From positions 1-53,666 of the forward strand of contig CALAKO010000118.1 of NCBI GenBank assembly GCA_937922955.1: a stretch of DNA of 53,666 nt, given 5' to 3'. Position 1 is the stretch's first letter. Each line of letters opens with the position of its first letter. Shown one piece after another: positions 23,299 to 31,405 of the stretch. This DNA comes from an uncultured Peptococcaceae bacterium (GTDB lineage Bacteria; Bacillota; Peptococcia; Peptococcales; Peptococcaceae). The translations under genes were made by a program, and so were the position numbers. A model generated the notes under the pieces. It ran no database searches, was not told the DNA's origin, and saw only the letters and a list, made by a program, of their open reading frames with translations.

Positions 23299-24426
23299 CT
23301 ATTGAATCATTGGAATGATGTTTTCCTGCCAGTAGGTGATGAGATCTTGGGTGACGTCGGTCCACTTGTCGTAGTCAACGGTTTGGACTTGGTCGCCGTA
23401 CTGTGATTCATCGATCATTTTTGCTTTGACATCTTCAGGAATTTCAACGTCTTCACGGATTGGGGTTGCATATCCTTTTGCAAGGTTGATCTGACCTTCA
23501 TCGCTGAGGATGTATTCACGAGCCAGGCAGGCTGCTGCTGGGTGTGGCGCGTTCTTGTTAATGATGGTTGCATAAGCAGAACGAACAGAAGCGTCGCTAG
23601 GAATATTGACGGTGAAAGAAGCATCTGGGTTGTTTTCTACCGCGTTGTCACGATAGTTCAATGCGTTGTAATCCCAGAGCAACGCGCAAGCGATTTCACC
23701 ACTTTCAATGCGAGCGACGGAAGTGTCGCCGATGTCGAGACGGCCTTCTTCAGCAAGTTGAGCCAGGAAATCATAAGCTGGCTGAAGGTCGTCAATGCTG
23801 CCGCCCATAGCATAAGCGATAGCAAGCACGGCGTGTTGTGCCTGAGCAGCAGCAGAAACGTCACCGATGGTTACTTTGTAGTCGCCTTCGAGGATGTCCG
23901 CGAAACTGGTTGGTGCTTCAGAAACCTGATCGTCGTTGGTGATGATGGCGATGGTGCCATAGTAACCAGATACCCAGTCGCCGTCGTCATCTTTTGCCCA
24001 GTCAGGAATGCTGTCCCAGTAGCTCGTTTTGTATTTCAAGGTGACGCCTTCTTCTTCAGCAACAGGGCCCCATTGCTGACCAACATCACCAATGTCTTTC
24101 GTGCCGTCTTCGCCTTCTTCTTTAAACATAGCGATTTCTTCAGAGCTGGACATATCGAGGTCTGTGTGTTTCAAACCATAGACGTCGTTGAGTTCGGTCC
24201 AGGTTTCCACCCAGTTGGCCCAGGTGTCTGGCATGCCAACAGAAGCGATTTCTCCTTCTTCTTTGGCCTGTGCTTCGAGATCCTCCAGGGACATGGCGTT
24301 GTAATCAACGCTAGCCTCTTCGTTGGTGGCAGAAGCCTCATCGCCGCTGCCGCCGCATCCGGCGAGACCAGCGGTCAGGGTAACTGCTAAAAGCATTGCG
24401 GTGATCGTTTTAAAACCTTTTTTCAT
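23299..24426 (-). CDS. ABC importer substrate-binding lipoprotein
   Basis: A 375-residue binding protein. The signal peptide (about 1-23) ends in the lipobox LAGC, giving a lipid-anchored extracellular receptor. A short Glu/Asp/Ser linker precedes a type II periplasmic-binding fold of the PotD/FbpA/AfuA group (QWGPVAEEEGVTLKYKTSYW; EIACALLWDYNALNYRDN; PHPAAACLAREYILSDEGQ). The last stretch is the usual hinge region for ions, polyamines or phosphonates. The protein is strongly acidic. It is the first gene of the operon. The ligand is unknown; co-transcribed phosphoesterases favour a phosphorylated compound. Confidence 0.92.
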   Translation of the reverse strand: MKKGFKTITAMLLAVTLTAGLAGCGGSGDEASATNEEASVDYNAMSLEDLEAQAKEEGEIASVGMPDTWANWVETWTELNDVYGLKHTDLDMSSSEEIAMFKEEGEDGTKDIGDVGQQWGPVAEEEGVTLKYKTSYWDSIPDWAKDDDGDWVSGYYGTIAIITNDDQVSEAPTSFADILEGDYKVTIGDVSAAAQAQHAVLAIAYAMGGSIDDLQPAYDFLAQLAEEGRLDIGDTSVARIESGEIACALLWDYNALNYRDNAVENNPDASFTVNIPSDASVRSAYATIINKNAPHPAAACLAREYILSDEGQINLAKGYATPIREDVEIPEDVKAKMIDESQYGDQVQTVDYDKWTDVTQDLITYWQENIIPMIQ

Positions 24427-24830
24427 CTTTGTCTGTGTTCTCCTTTCAATTTAAAGATGCGATCATGACTATTATCATACGAAGCGCGTGTAAAATGCCC
24501 AAGCGAATGTGTGTTAAATATGTGAAAATTTTATGCCCTTGTTGTCCTGCTGGATGTTTTACACAATGATTCGATAGTAACAGTTGTTTTGCGCCGATGG
24601 AGCGGCGTTTACGGGTATTGGGATGTTGTTAAGCGCTAGCGATGGACGAATGATTTGCTTAACAATCGGCCGCCCTTAGAATTTGCTCGACGGCCGATGC
24701 TGAACAGCTGTCACCGCTTGCGGAAATGTGAAGATTCATCAACACCTGTTGTGATGGAAAATAATATTCGTGCAAAAATCTTAAAAATTCGATATACTAG
24801 TAGATAGCATTACAAAAAGAAAGGTGAACA
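24427..24830. other. 404-base intergenic region with tandem inverted repeats
   Basis: No gene is supported. Besides the importer promoter, it holds adjacent inverted repeats: TGTTAAGC (24627-24634) with GCTTAACA (24657-24664), immediately followed by ATCGGCCG (24665-24672) with CGGCCGAT (24691-24698). A smaller CGCCG/CGGCG hairpin lies near 24592-24610. No T run follows them, so they are not simple terminators. They lie upstream of the importer promoter and upstream of the weak TATACT (24793-24798) that may serve the DegV gene. They could be a structured RNA or protein-binding DNA. Confidence 0.6.
24474..24502 (-). promoter_or_regulatory. Promoter of the ABC importer-PHP-HAD operon
   Basis: Minus strand TTGGGC, a 17-base spacer and TATGAT, about 47 bases ahead of the binding-protein start codon. 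Confidence 0.65.
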
Positions 24831-25703
24831 TTGAACCGTATGATTGAAATTATCGCAGACAGCACCTGTGATCTCACACAGGAAGAGCTTGATCGCTACG
24901 GCATCCATCTTTTGCCGTTACATATTCTTATGGGAGAGGAAGAATATAAGGACGGTCCAGATTTTGACATGCAAATCATGTACGACTGGGCCGATGCCCA
25001 TCAGTCAACCCCAAAAACCTCGGCGCCATCGTTGGAAGACATGATGGATATCCTCAAGCCTATTCTTGAGCGTGGCAACGAATGCATCTGCCTGCCGATC
25101 GCGGCGACGTTGTCTTCGTCGGGCAACGTGATGCGCATTGCTGCTGAAAATCTTGGCGCAGCCGACCGCGTGCATGTTCTGGACACTAAAACCTTGTCCT
25201 ATGGCATTGGCATCATGGCGATGAAAGCAGCAGAGATGGCGCAGAACGGTGCCGGCGTCAAGGAGATTATTGCCGTCCTTGAAAGCATGGCCAACCGCGT
25301 TCATGTCAGCTTTGTGGTGGATACCCTCACCTATCTCTATCGCGGTGGTCGTTGCAGCGGCGTTGCTGCTCTTGCCGGTAATGTGTTGCGCATCCACCCT
25401 CGCATTGCTGTTACTGACGACGGCAGCCTTGCGCCGGATCATAAATACCGTGGCAAATTGTCGCATGTCATCGATGCCTACATGGACGATATCATGCCGC
25501 TTCTCGAAACGGCCGACCCAGAAATTGTCGCCATTGTTCATTCTGGTGGTATTGATCCTGCCATCATTGATGGCGTACGTGCCCGTGTAGAAGCCATGAA
25601 TCGTTTTAAAAAAATCATCATGGGACGCGCAGGAGGCGTCATTTGCAGCCATTGTGGACCTGGCACCTTTGGCATGGGCTATTTCGATGCAATAGGCGAT
25701 TGA
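24831..25703 (+). CDS. DegV-family fatty-acid-binding protein
   Basis: A 290-residue DegV protein. It has the N-terminal DSTCDLTQEELDRYGIHLLPLHI, the SAPSLEDMMDIL segment, the CLPIAATLSSSGN loop, and the VVDTLTYLYRGGRCSG block that precedes the second domain. DegV proteins bind a fatty acid; the FakB members present it to the FakA kinase. No fakA gene is nearby. The start is either the TTG at 24831, which has the better spacing to AAAGG, or the ATG at 24840, which fits the family N-terminus MIxII. A strong terminator follows. Confidence 0.92.
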   Translation: MNRMIEIIADSTCDLTQEELDRYGIHLLPLHILMGEEEYKDGPDFDMQIMYDWADAHQSTPKTSAPSLEDMMDILKPILERGNECICLPIAATLSSSGNVMRIAAENLGAADRVHVLDTKTLSYGIGIMAMKAAEMAQNGAGVKEIIAVLESMANRVHVSFVVDTLTYLYRGGRCSGVAALAGNVLRIHPRIAVTDDGSLAPDHKYRGKLSHVIDAYMDDIMPLLETADPEIVAIVHSGGIDPAIIDGVRARVEAMNRFKKIIMGRAGGVICSHCGPGTFGMGYFDAIGD

Positions 25704-25725
25704 TTGTAAGGACGTATTAGTATTG

Positions 25726-25756
25726 ACCGACTGTCACTTCAGACAGTCGGTTTTTT
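25726..25756 (+). terminator. Terminator after the DegV gene
   Basis: ACCGACTGTC, a six-base loop, GACAGTCGGT and a T run. Confidence 0.92.
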
Positions 25757-25781
25757 GTTATCGTTCAGTATTTGTGGACGC

Positions 25782-25810
25782 TTGCAACCAGCACAAGGAC
25801 TTTTTATAAT
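25782..25810 (+). promoter_or_regulatory. Promoter of the panE-like/aldehyde dehydrogenase operon
   Basis: TTGCAA, a 17-base spacer and a perfect TATAAT. Confidence 0.8.
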
Positions 25811-25845
25811 AGAAGGAAGAAGAAAACGAAAGAAGGTTGATCCTC

Positions 25846-26766
25846 ATGAAATATGTAGTCATTGGGGCTGGTGGCACTGGCGGTATTCTAGGCACCCAGC
25901 TGGCTAAAGGTGGCAATGACGTCACCTTAATTGCCCGCGGTGCGCATCTCGCTGCCATTAAAGAACGTGGCGGTCTTTTCGTGGATCGTGTTTGGAACGG
26001 AACGGCTGAAACCATTTCTGTGAAGGCCTGCACCATGGACGATTACCAGGATACGCCGGACGTTGTTCTTGTCTGCGTCAAAGGCTATTCCATCGCTGGT
26101 GTGGTACCATTTATCGAACGTGTTGCCGGGCCGCACACCGTTGTCCTGCCAATTCTTAACATTTACGGCACTGGCGGCAAGCTTCAGGCCATGCTGCCAA
26201 ATGTGGATGTTCTGGACGGCTGCACCTATCTTTACGCTGAGATCAAAGAACCGGGCGTTATCCTGCAAAGTGGCCCTTACTGCCGCATCGTTTTCGGCCC
26301 ACGTGATCACAACATCGATGTGCCGATTTATCAGAAGATGAAGCGCGATTTTGACGAAAGCGGCATCACCGGCGAGTTGACCGCACACATCCAGCGCGAT
26401 GCCCTGCAAAAATTCTCTTATGTTTCTCCTGTGGGATCCACCGGCTTATACTACAATGCCGTGGCTGCCGATATGCAAAAGCCTGGTGAGGCACGTGATT
26501 GCTTCATCGCCATGGTGCGTGAAATCAGCGCTCTTGCTGACGCTATGGGGTGTCCATTTGATCACGACGTCGTTCCTGATGATCTCGCCATCCTTGACGG
26601 CATTGCGCCAACGGCGACCACGTCCATGCAGCGTGACATCGCCGACGGACATCAATCTGAAATCGATGGTCTTATTTACGAAGTGGTACGACTCGGAGAA
26701 GAGTACCACGTTGCCGTCCCAACTTATGCTAAAGTGGCTGAAGAAATGAAACGACGCGGTCTTTAA
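25846..26766 (+). CDS. Ketopantoate reductase family protein (PanE/ApbA)
   Basis: A 306-residue NAD(P)-dependent reductase. The Rossmann motif GAGGTGGILG (residues 7-16), the VLVCVKGYS block and the downstream Lys/Asn region fit the PanE/ApbA family. Authentic PanE reduces 2-dehydropantoate for coenzyme A synthesis. This protein differs from textbook PanE in several blocks, and its only partner is an aldehyde dehydrogenase, so another 2-oxo-acid substrate is possible. I chose the ATG at 25846, nine bases after AAGAAGG; a TTG at 25837 overlaps that site. The aldehyde dehydrogenase gene starts 44 bases downstream with no terminator between. Confidence 0.82.
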   Translation: MKYVVIGAGGTGGILGTQLAKGGNDVTLIARGAHLAAIKERGGLFVDRVWNGTAETISVKACTMDDYQDTPDVVLVCVKGYSIAGVVPFIERVAGPHTVVLPILNIYGTGGKLQAMLPNVDVLDGCTYLYAEIKEPGVILQSGPYCRIVFGPRDHNIDVPIYQKMKRDFDESGITGELTAHIQRDALQKFSYVSPVGSTGLYYNAVAADMQKPGEARDCFIAMVREISALADAMGCPFDHDVVPDDLAILDGIAPTATTSMQRDIADGHQSEIDGLIYEVVRLGEEYHVAVPTYAKVAEEMKRRGL

Positions 26767-26810
26767 ATCGCGCGATCGTCATAACCAAACAACAGGAAAG
26801 GAGGAGCATC

Positions 26811-28190
26811 ATGACTCCACAAGATATCACCGCCATCGTTGCCAGTCAGCGCGCCTACTTCAAAAGTGGCGCCACTCTCGATGTAGAAGGCCGTTTGCGC
26901 GCTCTGCGCATTCTTCGTGCCGCTATCGTTACTTACGAAGACGTCATTGCCAGTGCTCTTCAGCGCGATCTCGGCAAAAGCAGCACCGAAAGCATCATGT
27001 GTGAAATCGGCATGGTTAAAAGCGCTCTCAACCACATGTTGCGCCATGCGAATCATTACGCTAAAGCTAAGCGCGTGCGCACGCCGCTGGCCCAATTCCC
27101 GGCCACCAGCCTGCACAAACCATCGCCGTTCGGTGTCGTCCTTGTCATGAGCCCATGGAACTATCCTTTCCTGCTCACCATGGAACCCCTCATCGAAGCC
27201 ATTGCTGCTGGCAATACCGTTGTCGTAAAACCAAGTGCTTATTCGCCGCACACCAGCAGTGTTTTGGAAAAATTGCTGACGCAATACTTTGATCCGCGAC
27301 TTATTGCTGTGGTGACTGGTGGTCGCGAGGAAAACCAGCAGTTGCTCGATGAGCAGTTTGATCACATTTTCTTTACTGGCAGTCAGCGCGTTGGTAAAGA
27401 AGTCATGCGTAAAGCCGCCGCGCACCTGACACCGGTCACCCTTGAGCTGGGCGGTAAAAGTCCATGCATTGTCGAGCGCACTGCCGACATTCCTCTGGCC
27501 GCTCGGCGCATCGTTTTCGGCAAATATCTTAATTGTGGTCAGACCTGTATTGCTCCGGACTATATCTATTGCGATGCTGCCATTGCTGACGAGCTCATGC
27601 ATGCTCTCGCTCAGGAAATTCGTATTCAGTTTGGGGAAGCCCCCCTTGCCAACGACGACTATGGCCGCATTGTCAGCGTCAAACATTTCGACCGTCTCAC
27701 CGGGCTCATTGATCCGGCGAAGATTGCCTATGGCGGCCGTACCTCGCCCGATACGTTGCAAATTGAGCCGACCCTCCTGCGTGATGTAGAATGGGGCGAT
27801 GCCGTTATGCAGGAAGAAATCTTTGGACCGATTCTGCCGGTGCTCACTTATGAAAATTTTGGCGACGCCATCGATCAGCTCAACGACATGCCGCATCCAC
27901 TGGCGCTTTACATCTTTACGGAAGATAAAATCATTGCCCGTCAGGTCATGTCCCGCCTCCAATTTGGCGGCGGCTGCGTCAACGACACCATCATCCATCT
28001 GGCTTCCAATAATCTGCCTTTCGGCGGTGTTGGCGCCAGTGGCATGGGCAGCTACCATGGCGAAGCTGGATTCCGTACGTTCTCCCACGAAAAAAGCATC
28101 GTCAATAAGTCGACTCGCTTCGACCTGCCTCTACGCTACCAGCCATACGGCAAATGGAAGGAGCGACTCATTCGCTTGGCTATGCGCTGA
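26811..28190 (+). CDS. Aldehyde dehydrogenase, class 3-like
   Basis: A 459-residue NAD(P)-dependent aldehyde dehydrogenase oxidising aldehydes to acids. Catalytic residues are readable: N117 in SPWNYPF, E212 in TLELGGKSP and C246 in NCGQTCIAPDY. FTGSQRVGKEV is the nucleotide-binding block. Length and the C-terminal PPY/KWKERLIRLAM-like end match class 3 (ALDH3) enzymes rather than the longer succinate semialdehyde dehydrogenases. AAAGGAGG precedes the ATG. Co-transcription with a PanE-like reductase suggests a small pathway; the aldehyde cannot be named. A terminator follows the stop. Confidence 0.92.
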   Translation: MTPQDITAIVASQRAYFKSGATLDVEGRLRALRILRAAIVTYEDVIASALQRDLGKSSTESIMCEIGMVKSALNHMLRHANHYAKAKRVRTPLAQFPATSLHKPSPFGVVLVMSPWNYPFLLTMEPLIEAIAAGNTVVVKPSAYSPHTSSVLEKLLTQYFDPRLIAVVTGGREENQQLLDEQFDHIFFTGSQRVGKEVMRKAAAHLTPVTLELGGKSPCIVERTADIPLAARRIVFGKYLNCGQTCIAPDYIYCDAAIADELMHALAQEIRIQFGEAPLANDDYGRIVSVKHFDRLTGLIDPAKIAYGGRTSPDTLQIEPTLLRDVEWGDAVMQEEIFGPILPVLTYENFGDAIDQLNDMPHPLALYIFTEDKIIARQVMSRLQFGGGCVNDTIIHLASNNLPFGGVGASGMGSYHGEAGFRTFSHEKSIVNKSTRFDLPLRYQPYGKWKERLIRLAMR

Positions 28191-28198
28191 TTTTGTAT

Positions 28199-28231
28199 AC
28201 CGGCTGCCCGCTGTGGGCAGCCGGTTTTTTT
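28199..28231 (+). terminator. Terminator after the aldehyde dehydrogenase gene
   Basis: ACCGGCTGCCC and GGGCAGCCGGT around a five-base loop, followed by seven T residues. Confidence 0.93.
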
Positions 28232-28532
28232 GACTCTGACGATAAAACATGTGATCATCCGTTTCGGCAGCGTGAAACGTTTTCAAGGAAACGAGGCCTT
28301 TTCAAGGTTGACTGTTAAAGACAAACTAAAAACGACGGTTACGGTGACCGTCGTTTTTTTATGCGTTTCAAAAATTTTGGCGTTGAATGCTGCCTGATCC
28401 ACAGCGGTTTGTCATGGGCTGTATAGCTTCTTTCCATCACGCTTTGACGTTTATTATACGAATTATCCATGCTTCGCGGCGTTTTATTGCGACAGACGAA
28501 AAAGAGCATCTGCATCGTTGTGCAGACGCTCT
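28232..28532. other. Gap between aldehyde dehydrogenase and arsR
   Basis: It holds two further terminator hairpins (28328-28360 and 28497-28534). Between them is about 135 bases with a minus-strand open frame of up to 44 codons ending inside the left hairpin (start near 28470). The frame has no ribosome site. An AT-rich TATAAT lies on the minus strand at 28458-28453. I do not call a gene here. Confidence 0.45.
28328..28360. terminator. Second, bidirectional terminator hairpin
   Basis: AAAACGACGGT pairs with ACCGTCGTTTT. A and T runs lie on both sides. It is about 100 bases past the aldehyde dehydrogenase terminator and would also stop minus-strand transcripts from the arsR side. Confidence 0.85.
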
Positions 28533-28534
28533 TT
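28497..28534 (-). terminator. Terminator of the arsR-family gene
   Basis: Minus strand AAAGAGCGTCTGCA pairs with TGCAGATGCTCTTT, followed by T residues. The stop codon of the gene lies inside the first arm. Confidence 0.88.
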
Positions 28535-28901
28535 ATGATGGTTTGATCGGACAAGTGACTTTCATCATCTGTTCGATCATCTGATGCAAAAGCTGGGCGC
28601 GCTCGTTGTCGGCGGCTTTGTAGTACACTTCTTTGCCGTCGCGGCGGCTGGTGATGAGTCGGGCGCCTTTGAGCTGCTTGAGATGATGGCTGACGGCGGG
28701 ACTGCTCATGTTGACCATTGCGGAAATATTTATGACGCACTCTTCACAATGGCAGAGAAGCCAGAAGATGCGGATGCGGTTGCCGTCTCCGAGCTGTTTG
28801 AAGATGTCGGCGACGAGTTGAAAATGGTCGTCGGCAGGCATGTGTTCAAGCAGCTGATTGGCGAGTGATCCGTGATCGTGAGGCAGGTTGTTGTTTGGCA
28901 T
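28533..28901 (-). CDS. ArsR/SmtB-family metal-responsive repressor
   Basis: A 122-residue winged-helix repressor. LGDGNRIRIFWLLCHCEECVINIS contains a CHCEEC cluster at the alpha-3 position used by Cd/Pb/Zn-sensing members such as CadC. MSSPAVSHHLKQLKGARLITSRRDGKEVYY is the recognition helix and wing. A His-rich N-terminus (PHDHGS, ADDHF) may add ligands. It is divergent from an HMA metallochaperone and a CPC-type P-type ATPase. Two matching operators before those genes are the likely targets. It is a single gene with its own terminator. Confidence 0.92.
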   Translation of the reverse strand: MPNNNLPHDHGSLANQLLEHMPADDHFQLVADIFKQLGDGNRIRIFWLLCHCEECVINISAMVNMSSPAVSHHLKQLKGARLITSRRDGKEVYYKAADNERAQLLHQMIEQMMKVTCPIKPS

Positions 28902-29006
28902 CAGGCATTCCTCCCTATGCTCTATTTTAGCACAGGAAAGTCTATTGGAAAAGTGGGATAGTTTATTGGGGGTGCGGTGGTCCCTGGTATTTTTGACGAA
29001 AACTTG

Positions 29007-29035
29007 TTGACGAGTGAGTGAAAATAGCGTATGAT
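29007..29035 (+). promoter_or_regulatory. Promoter of the HMA-chaperone gene
   Basis: TTGACG, a 17-base spacer and TATGAT. The expected start lies at the left edge of the 24 bp operator. Confidence 0.78.
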
Positions 29036-29042
29036 GAACGTA

Positions 29043-29066
29043 ACAATTAAAGGATTGCTTAATCGT
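29043..29066. promoter_or_regulatory. Putative ArsR operator, copy 1
   Basis: ACAATTAA-N8-TTAATCGT, an 8-8-8 imperfect palindrome just downstream of the -10 box. It matches the copy at 29376-29399 in both half-sites with one difference. Confidence 0.75.
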
Positions 29067-29096
29067 TGATTCGATGAGCGAGAGGAGAGCATTATC

Positions 29097-29318
29097 ATGA
29101 AAAAGACGTATAAGATTGATGTAGACTGCGCAAACTGTGCCAACAAGATGGAAGAAGCAGCAAAAAAAACGCCGGGCGTGAAGGATGCGGTCGTGAATTT
29201 TATGACGCTGAAAATGATCGTGGAATTTGATGAGGGCGTAGATCCAAAGGCGGTTATGCCAATGGTGCGTGACAATTGCAAAAAGGTCGAGGATGCCTGT
29301 GAGGTGTTTCTGAAATAA
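29097..29318 (+). CDS. Free-standing HMA metallochaperone domain
   Basis: A 73-residue heavy-metal-associated domain with the metal site DCANCANKME (CxxC at residues 11 and 14). It has the ferredoxin-like beta-alpha-beta pattern, including VKDAVVNFMTLKMIVEFDEGV. It would carry a soft metal in the cytosol and pass it to the P-type ATPase encoded next, which lacks an N-terminal HMA domain. This is effectively the pump's missing domain encoded separately. GAGAGGAGAG precedes the ATG. A weak hairpin and a second operator separate it from the ATPase gene. Confidence 0.92.
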   Translation: MKKTYKIDVDCANCANKMEEAAKKTPGVKDAVVNFMTLKMIVEFDEGVDPKAVMPMVRDNCKKVEDACEVFLK

Positions 29319-29322
29319 AATG

Positions 29323-29370
29323 TGGGCACTCTGCGGCCGCGTTTCCGTGCTGCCGAGTGTCCTTTATTTT
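29323..29370 (+). terminator. Weak terminator or attenuator between chaperone and pump genes
   Basis: GGGCACTC pairs with GAGTGTCC (one G-U) around a GC-rich loop, followed by TTTATTTT. Confidence 0.5.
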
Positions 29371-29375
29371 AACAA

Positions 29376-29399
29376 ACGATTAAAAAAATGTTTAATCGT
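29376..29399. promoter_or_regulatory. Putative ArsR operator, copy 2
   Basis: ACGATTAA-N8-TTAATCGT, a perfect 8-8-8 palindrome immediately ahead of the ATPase ribosome site. It indicates separate control of the pump, perhaps as a roadblock or at a promoter I cannot place. Confidence 0.75.
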
Positions 29400-29417
29400 G
29401 AGCGAGGAGAGAGCGTG

Positions 29418-31304
29418 ATGAATAAGAAACAAAAGAAAATGCTGGTACGCATTATAGCGGCGTTGGTGCTGCTCATCGGGCTGCATTTTTTGCCGCTTGA
29501 GGGCGTGCTGCGTTTTGTTTGCTACATGGTACCGTATCTTTTGGTGGGTTACGATATTCTGTTGAAAGCAGCGAAGGGTGTGAAAAACCGCCAGATGTTC
29601 GACGAGTGTTTTCTGATGGCGGTGGCGACAGTAGGTGCCGTGGTGTTGGCGGTGTATTCTGGCAGTGGTGACTATACTGAAGCGGTGGCAGTGATGCTGT
29701 TTTACCAGGTTGGAGAACTGTTTCAGAGTGTTGCTGTCGGGAAGAGCCGACGCAATATTTCCGAGTTGATGGACATCAGTCCGGATTATGCCAACGTGGA
29801 GCAGGATGGACAGCTGGTGCAGGTGGAGCCGGATGAGGTGGTCATTGGCAGCATGATTGTGGTGCAGCCAGGTGAAAAGGTGCCGCTGGATGGCGTGGTG
29901 GTGGACGGCGATTCAACGCTGGATACGAGCGCCCTCACAGGCGAGAGTGTGCCGCGCGGAATTCATGCTGAGGAAGAAGTCATCAGTGGCTGCATCAATA
30001 TGACCGGGGTATTGCGCATTCGCACGACGAAGGAATTTGGCGAATCGACGGTATCGAAAATTTTGGAGCTGGTGGAAAATGCCAGCTCACGCAAATCAAA
30101 GTCCGAGAACTTTATCTCCAAATTTGCGCGAGTGTATACGCCGGTAGTCTGTTATGCAGCCCTGGCGCTGGCTGTGCTGCCGCCACTGGTGCGGATGTTG
30201 GCATTGGGCCTGCCAGCCGATTGGGGCACCTGGGTGTACCGAGCACTGACGTTCCTGGTTATCAGCTGTCCGTGCGCGTTGGTGATTTCGATTCCACTGA
30301 GCTTTTTTGCCGGTATTGGTGGCGCCAGCAGGGCAGGCGTGTTGGTAAAGGGATCGAATTACTTGGAAGCACTGGCGCGGACAAAGTGGGTGGTGTTTGA
30401 TAAGACGGGCACCTTGACTCAGGGCGTGTTTGAAGTGGTGGACATTCATCACAGCGAGCTCGAACGAGACCGGCTGCTGGAAATAGCGGCGCACGCTGAA
30501 AGCGCGTCGTCGCATCCCATTAGTAAAAGCCTGCAGCGTGCCTATGGCGGCACCATCGATCGCAGCCGCGTGAGTGACATTCAGGAAATCAGTGGCGGCG
30601 GGGTGCTGGCACGCGTGGATGGCGTGTCGGTGGCCTGTGGCAACGACAAGCTGATGCAGCGCGTTGGCGTGACTGCCGTTCCATGCGATAGTGTGGGCAC
30701 GATTGTTCATGTCGCAATGGACGGGGTGTACGTTGGGCACATTGTTGTTGCCGATGTGGCGAAGCCAACTGCAGCCGAGGCGATTCGTGCGCTGAAGGCG
30801 GCTGGCGTGCGTAAGACCGTGATGCTCACCGGAGACCGCCGCAGTGTGGCGGAGCAAGTGGGACGTGCCCTTGGCCTCGATGAGATTGCCAGCGAGTTGT
30901 TGCCAGGCGACAAGGTGGATCAAGTGGAAGCGTTGCTGGCGCAGAAGCGAGAGAAAGAAACCTTGGCCTTTGTCGGTGATGGCATCAACGACGCACCGGT
31001 ACTGCGTCGTGCTGACATTGGCATTGCTATGGGTGCGATGGGCTCCGATGCGGCCATTGAGGCGGCGGATGTGGTGCTGATGGACGACGATCCATTGAAA
31101 ATTGCCAAGGCCATTCGAATCAGCCGTAAAATTATGCGTATTGTCTACGAAAACATCGTTTTTGCCATTGGCATCAAAGGTATTTGCTTGATTCTTGGTG
31201 CTGTCGGGCTGGCCAATATGTGGTTAGCAATTTTTGCCGATGTGGGTGTAATGATTCTCGCGGTCTTGAACGCCATTCGTGCACTGTTTGTGAAGAACCT
31301 CTGA
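29418..31304 (+). CDS. Heavy-metal-translocating P1B-type ATPase (CPC type, no HMA domain)
   Basis: A 628-residue ion pump exporting a soft divalent metal. It has the TGES actuator motif in ALTGESVP, the membrane CPC site in ISCPCALVISIP, the phosphorylation motif DKTGTLTQ, the HP element in SSHPISK, and GDGINDAP plus AADVVLMDDDP near the end. The CPC and late motifs fit the Zn/Cd/Pb (CadA/ZntA) group. Most members carry an N-terminal CxxC HMA domain; here the protein starts directly at the membrane region, and the HMA domain is the separate gene upstream. I chose the ATG at 29418, eight bases after GAGGAG; a frame from 29388 lacks a ribosome site and overlaps the operator. Confidence 0.93.
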   Translation: MNKKQKKMLVRIIAALVLLIGLHFLPLEGVLRFVCYMVPYLLVGYDILLKAAKGVKNRQMFDECFLMAVATVGAVVLAVYSGSGDYTEAVAVMLFYQVGELFQSVAVGKSRRNISELMDISPDYANVEQDGQLVQVEPDEVVIGSMIVVQPGEKVPLDGVVVDGDSTLDTSALTGESVPRGIHAEEEVISGCINMTGVLRIRTTKEFGESTVSKILELVENASSRKSKSENFISKFARVYTPVVCYAALALAVLPPLVRMLALGLPADWGTWVYRALTFLVISCPCALVISIPLSFFAGIGGASRAGVLVKGSNYLEALARTKWVVFDKTGTLTQGVFEVVDIHHSELERDRLLEIAAHAESASSHPISKSLQRAYGGTIDRSRVSDIQEISGGGVLARVDGVSVACGNDKLMQRVGVTAVPCDSVGTIVHVAMDGVYVGHIVVADVAKPTAAEAIRALKAAGVRKTVMLTGDRRSVAEQVGRALGLDEIASELLPGDKVDQVEALLAQKREKETLAFVGDGINDAPVLRRADIGIAMGAMGSDAAIEAADVVLMDDDPLKIAKAIRISRKIMRIVYENIVFAIGIKGICLILGAVGLANMWLAIFADVGVMILAVLNAIRALFVKNL

Positions 31305-31344
31305 GAGATCAAGGGTGTTACTGAAAAATGCTGAATGTTTTCAC

Positions 31345-31373
31345 TATTCAATACAGGAGATAAGGTGTATAAT
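31345..31373 (+). promoter_or_regulatory. Putative promoter of the CGGC-domain gene
   Basis: A perfect TATAAT (31368-31373) with only a weak -35 (TATTCA) at 17 bases. Confidence 0.5.
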
Positions 31374-31405
31374 GTCCTTAATATCATTTAGGGGAGGTTT
31401 TAAGG

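Noticed and set aside
26763..28088. A 441-codon open frame on the minus strand
   Set aside because: It lies wholly antisense to the aldehyde dehydrogenase, whose catalytic residues are intact. It has no ribosome site and its translation shows no family motif; it is a codon-bias shadow.
29097..31304. HMA domain and ATPase as one gene broken by a frameshift
   Set aside because: The HMA gene has its own stop and ribosome site. The ATPase has its own start site, and an operator and hairpin lie between, so the split is genuine.
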